From NCBI GenBank assembly GCA_002314445.1, contig DCFX01000014.1, forward strand, positions 1 to 58,198: a stretch of 58,198 nt of DNA. The letters are read 5' to 3'. The notes under the pieces were generated by a model, which did no database searches, was not told the DNA's origin, and saw only the letters and a list, made by a program, of their open reading frames with translations. Shown here piece after piece: positions 1 to 7,926 of the stretch (position 1 is its first letter; each line of letters starts with the position of its first letter). This DNA comes from Treponema sp. UBA1793. GTDB lineage: Bacteria; Spirochaetota; Spirochaetia; Treponematales; Treponemataceae. A program made the translations under genes and the position numbers.

Positions 1-1896
1 AAAGGTGAATACGACAGGGCTATGAATCTTCTTGACGCACTTCTCGTGAAGAATGCACAGGATAAAGATGCACTTTCACTTATGGACAAAGTCATTTCGC
101 TCAAGGATGGAAAAAAACAGGATTCGTCAGCGGACAAAAACCCTGATGTAAACGTGAACATAGATACATCAGGCATTACGAAAGCTGTAGAGTCGTCAAT
201 CAATTCAATGAAAGACGAACTTGCAAAGAACAGTGCCGAAGCCCAGCAGAATCAGAAAGCTATGGCCGATATGCTTGCAAGAGACCGGCAGCAGGCTGCG
301 AAAGAACAGGAAGCGGCGGAAGAACGGAAGGCTCAGGATAAGGCGGTAGAAGAGAAACGGAAGCAGGAAGATGCCGCCCGTAAGGCAGCAGAGGAAGAAC
401 TTGCAAAAAAGAATAAGGAATTGCAGAAAGAAATAGAAACTATAAACGATGAAATTGCACAGGGAAAGACATCTCTTGCCACCGGCGATATTGATTCTGC
501 CCTGATGCATTTTAAGAAGGCACAAAGCGAACTTCCTGTTTCCGGAGGAGAACCGCAGTTTTCCGGAAGCAAGTATTCTGAGATTGCGTCGCTTTTATAC
601 GATGCCGCCCAGAAAGCTACCGATGCCGCTCAAAAGAAAAAACTGCAGGATGCTGCGGTCTCCTATGCGCAGACGGCCGTAAACAAGACGCCGAAAGATG
701 CCGTTTCCCACTATATCCTCGGAATGAACGCACTGGACAACAAGGACAAACAGACTGCTCTTGCAGAATTGCTGAATGCAGTTTCATATGATAATTCCAA
801 TTACGTGTACTACTACAATTTGGGAAAAGTTCAGTATATGCTGGGAAAAGTCGATGAGGCAAAATCTTCGTTCCTGTCATGTGTCCAGATAAGAGGTGAT
901 TTTCCGCCTTCGCAGTATAATCTGGGCCTTGCCTATCTCCGTCTTGGCAAAGATAAGGAGGCTCTTGATGCTTTCAGAAAGGCCCGGGATATAGATCCAC
1001 GTTATGAGAAAGCATATCTGGAAGAAGCCCGGCTGCTTGTAAAACGCAACGACATTCAGGGCGCTTTAAGCGCATATAACAATGTTGTCAGGATAAACAA
1101 CGTGAACGGTGATGCACTCAGGGAGCTTGGGGCGGTCTATTATGCTGCAGGTAATTACAGTGCATCGGAGGATAACTATCGGAAGGCAATCGCCCTTTTA
1201 AATCCGAACGAAAATGATCCGGCAACGTATTACAACCTGTCGAACACGCTGTATGCGGAAAAGAAAACTGCGGAAGCCGTATCGTATGCGAAAAAGGCAT
1301 ATGATACGAAGGACTCCCTGCTCAATACATCTGCAAAAGCAAACGTCGTATATAATTACGCACTTATGCTTGATCAGCTGGGAAAGATCGACGATGCGAT
1401 TCCTCTGTACAGCGAAGTGCTGAAGCTTAATCCAACCCATGAAAAGACAAAGATAAATCTCGGTGTCATGTATCTCAATATGGACCCGCCGAATGTGGAT
1501 ATGGCTTTACAGCTTTTTATGCAGGCATACAATCAGGATAAAAGCAATTTCGAAGCGAACAATGATCTGGGAAGTGCTTACCTTAAAAAGCAGGATTATA
1601 AGAATGCAGTGCTGTACTTTCAGAATGCACTCAAACTTGATCCGAAAAATAATACGGTACGCTCAAATCTGGCGCAGACATATGCCAGCGACGGTCAGTA
1701 TGATAACGCAAAGACGACATATCTTGAACTGCTCCGGCTGAACAATACAGACTGGGACTCATATATTGAGCTTGCTAAAGTGTGTATGTCGCTTCAGGAC
1801 AACGCATCTGCGGAAAAATACCTTGTATACGTGCAGTCGAAGCAGCCTGACTACCGGAAAGCAGAAGTTGACAAACTTCTGTCCGGTATAAAGTGA
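1..1896 (+). CDS. TPR-repeat protein, 5' truncated by the window edge
   Basis: The reading frame is open from base 1, so the first ATG at 22 is probably internal and the true start lies upstream. About residues 40-150 are a charged Ala/Glu/Lys/Gln-rich coiled coil. From about residue 150 to the end there are many 34-residue tetratricopeptide repeats, with the usual Gly/Ala-8, Tyr-11, Ala-20 and Pro-32 spacing (for example a repeat with YNLGLAYLRLGKDKEAL). TPR arrays are protein-interaction scaffolds; no enzymatic domain is visible. The gene converges on mutL with only 14 nt between stop codons. Many long TPR proteins occur in treponemes and the specific role cannot be inferred here. Confidence 0.85.
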   Translation, partial: KGEYDRAMNLLDALLVKNAQDKDALSLMDKVISLKDGKKQDSSADKNPDVNVNIDTSGITKAVESSINSMKDELAKNSAEAQQNQKAMADMLARDRQQAAKEQEAAEERKAQDKAVEEKRKQEDAARKAAEEELAKKNKELQKEIETINDEIAQGKTSLATGDIDSALMHFKKAQSELPVSGGEPQFSGSKYSEIASLLYDAAQKATDAAQKKKLQDAAVSYAQTAVNKTPKDAVSHYILGMNALDNKDKQTALAELLNAVSYDNSNYVYYYNLGKVQYMLGKVDEAKSSFLSCVQIRGDFPPSQYNLGLAYLRLGKDKEALDAFRKARDIDPRYEKAYLEEARLLVKRNDIQGALSAYNNVVRINNVNGDALRELGAVYYAAGNYSASEDNYRKAIALLNPNENDPATYYNLSNTLYAEKKTAEAVSYAKKAYDTKDSLLNTSAKANVVYNYALMLDQLGKIDDAIPLYSEVLKLNPTHEKTKINLGVMYLNMDPPNVDMALQLFMQAYNQDKSNFEANNDLGSAYLKKQDYKNAVLYFQNALKLDPKNNTVRSNLAQTYASDGQYDNAKTTYLELLRLNNTDWDSYIELAKVCMSLQDNASAEKYLVYVQSKQPDYRKAEVDKLLSGIK

Positions 1897-1910
1897 TCAG
1901 CTGGAGCAGA

Positions 1911-3824
1911 TCAGGTTCTTTTTACAAGGGTGAACAATTCCGCCCTTGTAATTGTTGTCCAGATGGGGCGTCCGTGAGGACAGTGCGGATCGGGAAGTGA
2001 TAACGCCTCTTCCGCCAGATGTGCTGCCGTTTCGTCGTCGAGAATGTAGCCGTCCTTTACTGCTGCCTTGCAGGCCGACATGGCTGCGATCGACGAAATG
2101 ACTTCAGACGGATCGAGCCGCCTGTCGAGCAGCGCATGATACAAGTCTGTTTCCGTACCATTCCAGCGTTCCGGAACTGATGAAATTTCCCAGCGTCCGC
2201 TGCCGCAGTTTTTTATTGAAAACCCGATTCTTTTCAGCTCGGCACGTATATCTGCCAGATATGCGTCATCCGCATCGTTTTCTGTCGTAATTTCATACGG
2301 CACAAGGAGTTCCTGAACCTTTCCCTGGTCTGCCATGATGCGGTTGTACAGAATGCGTTCGTGTGCAGCATGTTTATCGATAATGTAAAGCGTATCGCCT
2401 TTTTCTGCGACAAGGAAGGTGCCGAGCGTGCTTCCAATGAAGCGGAATGCACCTTCTTCATGCTGCTGTTCATCCAGAGCTGCATCGGCAAGAGACTGTT
2501 CTCTGTTCTTTTGGGGATGTTCCGCAGTAGCAGAATGTTCTATTGAATACTGTACAGATGTCTGTTCCCGTACAGTATCCTGCTGTAGGGGAACGCTGCC
2601 TGCTGGATCCGGGAAAAAGCGCGAACGTCCGTCGTCCTCCGCTGATCCCCCGTATTCACGGGCACCCGGGTTATGAAATTCGTCACTTCCGCGGTGCATG
2701 ATTATCCGGCTCATATCGTCCGATATGTTTTCTTCTGCTTTATAGTGCGGGGCAGAAGATACTGCCCCGATATCCAGTTCCGGCCCGGAATTTTCAGGGG
2801 CAGAGCGGTTTTCCACCATCGTTTTTACGGTGTACTGATGAAAGAAATTCCTCAGCGACGAACTTACACCGTGATGAAGCCCTGACAAATCCTTGAAACG
2901 GGCCTCTTTTTTTGCAGGATGGATGTTAAAATCGACAAGCTCCGGATTCATCGTAACGAAAAGGGATGCAACGGGATATGTTCCGTTCGGGAAATATCCC
3001 TGTCCGCCGTATTCTATTGCCTGGACAAGCGAATATTCTGCTATGCGCCTTCCGTTTACAAAGATAAAGATATCCTTTTTATTCGGGCGGGACACACCCG
3101 GTTCTCCGATAACAACAGTAAACGACCAGTCCGGCTTTTCTCCGCCGGAACTGCCTGAAATCTCATAAAAAAGTGATTCGTCTTCGTTCTGTCCGGCTGC
3201 CTGTACGAATCGTTTTTTCAGGCTTACCCCTGATTCGAGCGTAAGCCGCCTTTCTCCGTCGGACGTGAACGTAAATGCAATGTCAGGATGGGGAAGAGCT
3301 TTTTCTATGAACGTATTCCGGCACATGAGCATTTCCGAGGCAGGCCGTTTTAAAAACAGACGGCGGGCAGGGAAATTCTCAAACAATCCTTCCGCCTGCA
3401 CGATTGTACCGGTGACAGGTGAGACTGGTTCTATAATATGATCTTCAGTAACTGAAGCGCGCATTTTCCAGCCGCCTGAAATGACGGAAAGCCGGCATAC
3501 CGCAGCAATCGACGAAAGTGCCTCTCCGCGGAATCCGAGCGTTGTCAGTCTGAGAAGGTCAGTCTCTGTCAAAATTTTGCTTGTAGCATGGGGACGGGCA
3601 CAGGCTGACAGGTCTTCCTTTGTCATGCCGCAGCCGTTATCGACGACGCGTACTTTTTCGATACCGCCCGATTCAATTTCGACCTGAATGGAGGACGGTT
3701 CAGAATCGATAGCGTTATCAAGAAGTTCACGCACAATGGCATTAGGCCTGTCGATTACTTCTCCCGCTGCGATTTTCCGTGCGACTTCCGCATTCAGTTT
3801 TTTTACGGGATGCTCTGCGCTCAC
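1911..3824 (-). CDS. mutL: DNA mismatch repair protein MutL
   Basis: A 637-residue MutL, normal length for the family. The N-terminal GHKL ATPase is clear: RELLDNAIDS at residues 32-41, DNGCGM at 62-67 and LGFRGEAL near 95. A non-conserved acidic linker (about 340-440) joins the C-terminal dimerisation/endonuclease domain. The endonuclease motif reads DKHAAHERILYN, so the first Asp, His and Glu are kept while the second Glu of DQHA(X)2E(X)4E is Asn; CPHGRP is present near the C-terminus. Whether the nicking activity is retained is therefore uncertain. In mismatch repair MutL couples MutS recognition to strand removal. The start codon overlaps the end of xseB, so mutL-xseB-xseA form one minus-strand unit, with xseA transcribed first. 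Confidence 0.97.
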   Translation of the reverse strand: MSAEHPVKKLNAEVARKIAAGEVIDRPNAIVRELLDNAIDSEPSSIQVEIESGGIEKVRVVDNGCGMTKEDLSACARPHATSKILTETDLLRLTTLGFRGEALSSIAAVCRLSVISGGWKMRASVTEDHIIEPVSPVTGTIVQAEGLFENFPARRLFLKRPASEMLMCRNTFIEKALPHPDIAFTFTSDGERRLTLESGVSLKKRFVQAAGQNEDESLFYEISGSSGGEKPDWSFTVVIGEPGVSRPNKKDIFIFVNGRRIAEYSLVQAIEYGGQGYFPNGTYPVASLFVTMNPELVDFNIHPAKKEARFKDLSGLHHGVSSSLRNFFHQYTVKTMVENRSAPENSGPELDIGAVSSAPHYKAEENISDDMSRIIMHRGSDEFHNPGAREYGGSAEDDGRSRFFPDPAGSVPLQQDTVREQTSVQYSIEHSATAEHPQKNREQSLADAALDEQQHEEGAFRFIGSTLGTFLVAEKGDTLYIIDKHAAHERILYNRIMADQGKVQELLVPYEITTENDADDAYLADIRAELKRIGFSIKNCGSGRWEISSVPERWNGTETDLYHALLDRRLDPSEVISSIAAMSACKAAVKDGYILDDETAAHLAEEALSLPDPHCPHGRPIWTTITRAELFTLVKRT

Positions 3825-4099
3825 TGGCGTGTACCTTCCGAGGGAGCGCCTGACGTTCCCGTTGATTCATCAGCACCTGAAAAAAGATCAAGTTCGGGTG
3901 TTGTATCAGTTTCCGGCGCCGGTTCATTCATGAGTATCTGTATCTTTCCCTCGATTTTATCGATTTCAGCTTCCATGCCGCGCGCGAGTTTTATTCCCTG
4001 CTCAAAGTCTTTCAGCGCGTCTTCGAGCGATATGTCGTTGCGTTTTATGTCAGCGGTCAGTTTTTCAAGCGTTTCAAGGTTTTGTTCAAAATTTTTCAT
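3821..4099 (-). CDS. xseB: Exodeoxyribonuclease VII small subunit
   Basis: A 92-residue protein whose first 60 residues match the XseB helical hairpin: FEQNLETLEKL, then ISLEDALKDFEQGIKLA. XseB wraps around XseA to form the ExoVII complex that degrades single-stranded DNA to oligonucleotides. The C-terminal 25 residues are an acidic, Thr/Ser-rich tail that is not needed for the fold. It sits between xseA (34 nt upstream) and mutL (4-nt overlap), which fits a DNA repair operon. Confidence 0.95.
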   Translation of the reverse strand: MKNFEQNLETLEKLTADIKRNDISLEDALKDFEQGIKLARGMEAEIDKIEGKIQILMNEPAPETDTTPELDLFSGADESTGTSGAPSEGTRQ

Positions 4100-4133
4100 A
4101 TCGATTCTCCTGTAGAAATCAAGCGGAGCTTGT

Positions 4134-5354
4134 TCAGTTTTTTTCTATGGTGAGTACCTGTGCGGTGAGTTTTCCCTTCGCAGGTACAATTTCGAGCTGT
4201 GCACCGGCTGCAGTCTGCGATGCATCCCTGACTATTTCCTGTGTCGTCTTGTCGCGTACCATGGAGTACCCGCGCGCAAGTATTGTCTGCGGGCTTGCAC
4301 TCTCAAGTATCTGCATGCACATCTGAATGTGCTGCTTCGTATCCTTCAGTTTTATGTCCATATTCTGGAGCAGCGCTACTTTTGCGTTGTCGAAACGGGC
4401 AAGAAGCGGTTGTTCTATCGTACGGAACTGCAGTTCAAGGTTATCAGGGTTGAATGTTTTGACGACGAGCCGCATATTGTCTACTTTCTGCCTGATTGTA
4501 TTATAGAAATCGTCGGTATACGACTGCAAGTTCTGCATGATATCGGCTTTGAGCGGTACGACAAGCTCTGCCGCCGCCGAAGGTGTCGGTGCGCGTACGT
4601 CTGCTGCATAGTCGGAAAGGGCCCAGTCTATTTCGTGCCCGACGGCGGAAACGACAGGTATTTCGGAAGCTGCAATAGTCCTGACGACTTTTTCGTTGCT
4701 GAACGGCAGCAAATCTTCGAGCGAGCCGCCGCCGCGTCCGACAATGAGCACGTCGCACATACGGTATGCATTTGCAGTCTGTATCTGCCGTACGATTGTC
4801 TGCGCTGCTTCGTCGCCCTGCACAAGCGACGGAAATATAACGACGGAAACTGCAGGGTTCCGTCGTTTTGTTATCTGGAGAATGTCCCTGAGCGCTGCTC
4901 CTGTGGGACTCGTAATGATGCCGATTGTCCGGGGAAAGAACGGCAGCTGCCTCTTTCGTCCGCTTTCAAACAGACCTTCCGCGGCAAGCTTTTTTTTGCG
5001 TTCCTCAAGCATCTGGAGAATGTTGCCTGCGCCTGCAATTTCCATGCGAGTGATAAGTATCTGGTAGTTACCCCGGGCAGGATATACCGTGAGCTTTCCG
5101 GTGCAGCGCACAAGTGTCCCGTCTTTCGGCGTGAACGTAAGCGCGGATGCCGCACCCCTGAACATAACTGCGCTGATTTGGGAATCTGCATCCTTGAGAG
5201 TAAAATACAGATGTCCGGAGCCTGCCGGTCTGTAATTTGAGATTTCTCCTTCTATTATAATAGCCGGGAATGAACCTTCAATTATTTCTTTGATGAGATC
5301 TGTAATCTGTGTTACGGTAAATACGGTATCTTCCGGCAAAACGGGCGGTGTCAT
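4134..5354 (-). CDS. xseA: Exodeoxyribonuclease VII large subunit
   Basis: A 406-residue XseA. An N-terminal OB fold (residues about 10-105; GEISNYRPAGSGHLYFTLKD) binds single-stranded DNA. The catalytic region carries the family hallmarks IGIITSPTGAALRDI, VVIFPSLVQG, GRGGGSLEDLLPFSNE and SAVGHEIDW-LSDYAADVRAPTPSAAAE. A long helical segment and a short C-terminal beta domain with ILARGYSMV follow. Together with xseB it makes ExoVII. It is the first gene of the minus-strand xseA-xseB-mutL group and is divergent from the radical SAM gene at 5412, with 57 nt of shared upstream DNA. Confidence 0.97.
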   Translation of the reverse strand: MTPPVLPEDTVFTVTQITDLIKEIIEGSFPAIIIEGEISNYRPAGSGHLYFTLKDADSQISAVMFRGAASALTFTPKDGTLVRCTGKLTVYPARGNYQILITRMEIAGAGNILQMLEERKKKLAAEGLFESGRKRQLPFFPRTIGIITSPTGAALRDILQITKRRNPAVSVVIFPSLVQGDEAAQTIVRQIQTANAYRMCDVLIVGRGGGSLEDLLPFSNEKVVRTIAASEIPVVSAVGHEIDWALSDYAADVRAPTPSAAAELVVPLKADIMQNLQSYTDDFYNTIRQKVDNMRLVVKTFNPDNLELQFRTIEQPLLARFDNAKVALLQNMDIKLKDTKQHIQMCMQILESASPQTILARGYSMVRDKTTQEIVRDASQTAAGAQLEIVPAKGKLTAQVLTIEKN

Positions 5355-5411
5355 ACAGTAATTCTATACATTACCTTCAATTTATTCAACGTACTGCCGA
5401 TAAAGTAAGAG

Positions 5412-6992
5412 ATGAAAACTGCAGTTATTTTAAATGCCGCATCCGATCCTCGCTACATGTTCGACAAAGTGTTCGGCGGCAGATCAGCGTATATACTCGC
5501 CCTTGAATGGGCTTCTTCTGTTTCCGGACAAACAGGATTTTTTGTTCTTGCCGGAAAAAATACTAGTGCACTGTGCAGGGAGGGGGCAGATGCGGCAGGC
5601 TGCTCCGTTTCTGTTATAGAAAAAGATGCCTGGACCGTTGAGCAGCTCCTTGACGAAATTTCAGCACTCACCGTATCTTCCGGAGCTGATACGGCTGTCT
5701 ATGCATATGCAGACTGTCCGTTTCTTGACAAGACTCTTACCGGGGAATTGCTTTCGGCCCATGAAAAATATGCAGCCGAGTATACGTTTACGGACGGCTA
5801 TCCGTACGGTTTTGCCCCGGAACTGCTTGATAAAGGAATATCGGCCATCCTTGCACAGCTTGCGAAGACTAAGCAGAAAAAACTCGGCGATTCTCTCGTT
5901 GAACGAAACAGCATAGGCACTCTGCTCAAGACTGATATCAATTCGTTTGAAATTGAGACAGTACTCGCCCCGAAAGACTGGCGTCTCTACCGGTTTGAAT
6001 TTGCGTGCGGCTCAAAAGCAGGTCTTGCTGCATGCCGTGCGCTGTACGGTTCGTCTGCCGGCAGCGGGGCCGATGCTGAACAGCTTTCAGAAACTGCGGC
6101 TGGCCTTGTATCGGTGCTTAAAACGGTTCCCGGATTTTATAACGTTCAGATCGACTCTCATTGTTCCTCAGAATGCACCTACTGCCCGTATCCAAAAGAA
6201 CATGAAAAAAAGTACGGTTTTCTTCCGTCTTCGGAAAAATCAGAACGCATGACTGTTGAACGTTTCAGCGCTCTTGTAAAACAGATGGAGTCCCTTTCAG
6301 GAAACGCTGTCGTAGCGCTTTCTGCCTGGGGAGAACCGCTTCTTCATCCTGATTTTCTTGATTTCGTAAAGGCTGCTGCTGCCGAAGACGGACTTTCTGT
6401 CATGGTTGAAACAGACGGGCTGCATATAACTGAAGAACTGTGTAAAGCCGTAAAGGAAGCTGCGGATAAAAAAATAATATGGATTGTATCCCTTGACGCG
6501 GTAACTGAAAAAACGTATGCGGCGATGAGGGGCAGCGCAGGAACGCTAGAGAAGGCTGCTGCGTCGGTTCCACTGCTTGAAGCATATTTTCCCGGCAGAG
6601 TGTATCCGCAGTTTGTACGGACGAACACAAACGAAGATGAGCTTGAACAGTTTTACCGTTACTGGAAGGATGAAAAAAGCCCCTCCGGAGGCGAACTTAT
6701 CATTCAGAAGTACGACTCGTTCGGAGGTCTCCTGCCAGACTGCCGGCCCGCCGATCTTTCGCCGGTTGAAAGAAATCCGTGCTGGCATATCAGACGCGAC
6801 ATGACGATTCTTGCCGACGGTTCTGTACCTCTTTGCCGTGAATATATGTTTAATAACATAATAGGAAATGTGTTTGAGGAAAGTCTTGAATCTGTCTGGA
6901 AAAAAATAACACCATATGTTTTAAAAGACATGAAAGGTACATATGATGAAAAATGCAGGATGTGTGATGAATACTATACCTTTAATTTTTAA
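5412..6992 (+). CDS. Radical SAM/SPASM protein with N-terminal nucleotidyltransferase-like domain
   Basis: A 526-residue two-part protein. Residues about 1-200 resemble the SpsF/CMP-KDO synthetase fold (a YADCPFLD segment and a later PYGFAPELL segment), but the usual N-terminal nucleotide-binding arginine motif is not obvious, so this half may not be active. Residues about 240-526 are a radical SAM domain with the 4Fe-4S motif Cys251-x3-Cys255-x2-Cys258, followed by a SPASM region (NPCWHIRRDMTILADGSVPLC, then CRMC) that would hold auxiliary clusters. The substrate is unknown. It opens a six- to seven-gene plus-strand run of sugar-nucleotide and modification genes leading to flaA, so a surface-glycan role is inferred. 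Confidence 0.8.
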   Translation: MKTAVILNAASDPRYMFDKVFGGRSAYILALEWASSVSGQTGFFVLAGKNTSALCREGADAAGCSVSVIEKDAWTVEQLLDEISALTVSSGADTAVYAYADCPFLDKTLTGELLSAHEKYAAEYTFTDGYPYGFAPELLDKGISAILAQLAKTKQKKLGDSLVERNSIGTLLKTDINSFEIETVLAPKDWRLYRFEFACGSKAGLAACRALYGSSAGSGADAEQLSETAAGLVSVLKTVPGFYNVQIDSHCSSECTYCPYPKEHEKKYGFLPSSEKSERMTVERFSALVKQMESLSGNAVVALSAWGEPLLHPDFLDFVKAAAAEDGLSVMVETDGLHITEELCKAVKEAADKKIIWIVSLDAVTEKTYAAMRGSAGTLEKAAASVPLLEAYFPGRVYPQFVRTNTNEDELEQFYRYWKDEKSPSGGELIIQKYDSFGGLLPDCRPADLSPVERNPCWHIRRDMTILADGSVPLCREYMFNNIIGNVFEESLESVWKKITPYVLKDMKGTYDEKCRMCDEYYTFNF

Positions 6993-7926
6993 TGAAAAAC
7001 AGATCAACAGGACGGTCATCGGAGGAAGAATTCCATCATCTGACGTGACAATGGATGTGTCTGTCATTCTGCTCAATTCAAACGGCAGCCACTTCCGGAC
7101 GCAGACGCTCGAAACGCTTTCAAAATGCGGTTTTGCTTCCATCGTTTCGATGGAACCCGATTTCGGTAATTTCAACATAGAGGAAGTTTCACGCCGCCTT
7201 CCTGCCGTAAAATTTATTATTCCCCTTGAAAAAGCTACCGACGGCGACATGATAAATATAGGTATGAGTGAAGTTAAGTCGTCATATGTGCTCGTTCTCC
7301 GCGACTCCCTGTACATTTCCAGCAGTATTCTGCAGCCGCGGCTTGCGGAGCGCCTGACAGCCGGCAACGCCTACTGTATTGTGCCCAGGCTGCTTGACAG
7401 TACAAAGAACTCCCTGCCCGTGCAGTTTTCTCCGGCTGCCCACCACGGCCATCTTACAATCGTCCCGTCCACAGTAATCACTGACGGCGTTCACACACTC
7501 TATCCGTTTGATTACGTGGGGCTGTATAACCGCATGAAATTTATCCAGCTTGGAGGATTCGATTATACAATTACATCACCGTATTACCAAAATCTTGATC
7601 TGGCACTCCGTTCCTGGCTGTGGGGAGAAACGACGACACTTTCAACAACGTTCCTTTTTTCATATAATGAGGGCGTTCCTGTTGAAGATACGACTGCGGA
7701 TCTTACGTATCTGCATTTCTATCTGAAAAATCTGCTGCCGCGGCTCAGATTTGATCACGGCGTAATAACGAACACATCATTTATTACGTTCCTTGCACAT
7801 TCTTCCTGCGGATTCTTTGAAGCGCACAGACAGTTCAGGGATGCACAGCACTGGGTTAACACGAATAAATTCCGCTTTCATACGGATATACAGCACCTTA
7901 TAGAAAACTGGATGGCAGAAAAATGA
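6967..7926 (+). CDS. Predicted glycosyltransferase (GT-A/GT2-like)
   Basis: Start 6967 is preferred over 6943 because AGGA lies 8 nt upstream of 6967, whereas 6943 has no Shine-Dalgarno. The resulting 319-residue protein opens with a beta-alpha pattern (SVILLNSNGSHFRTQTLETL) like family 2 glycosyltransferases. A mid-protein segment (IQLGGFDYTITSPYYQNLDLALRSWLWG) resembles the GGFDE...ED acceptor loop of that family. A clear DxD metal motif is not obvious, so donor and acceptor are unknown. It overlaps the radical SAM gene by 26 nt and the SpsF fusion by 4 nt, indicating translational coupling in one operon. Confidence 0.6.
   Translation: MNTIPLIFNEKQINRTVIGGRIPSSDVTMDVSVILLNSNGSHFRTQTLETLSKCGFASIVSMEPDFGNFNIEEVSRRLPAVKFIIPLEKATDGDMINIGMSEVKSSYVLVLRDSLYISSSILQPRLAERLTAGNAYCIVPRLLDSTKNSLPVQFSPAAHHGHLTIVPSTVITDGVHTLYPFDYVGLYNRMKFIQLGGFDYTITSPYYQNLDLALRSWLWGETTTLSTTFLFSYNEGVPVEDTTADLTYLHFYLKNLLPRLRFDHGVITNTSFITFLAHSSCGFFEAHRQFRDAQHWVNTNKFRFHTDIQHLIENWMAEK

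Noticed and set aside
4329..5240. 303-codon plus-strand frame antisense to xseA
   Set aside because: It is fully inside xseA, whose family motifs are clear; no ribosome site or family similarity is visible.
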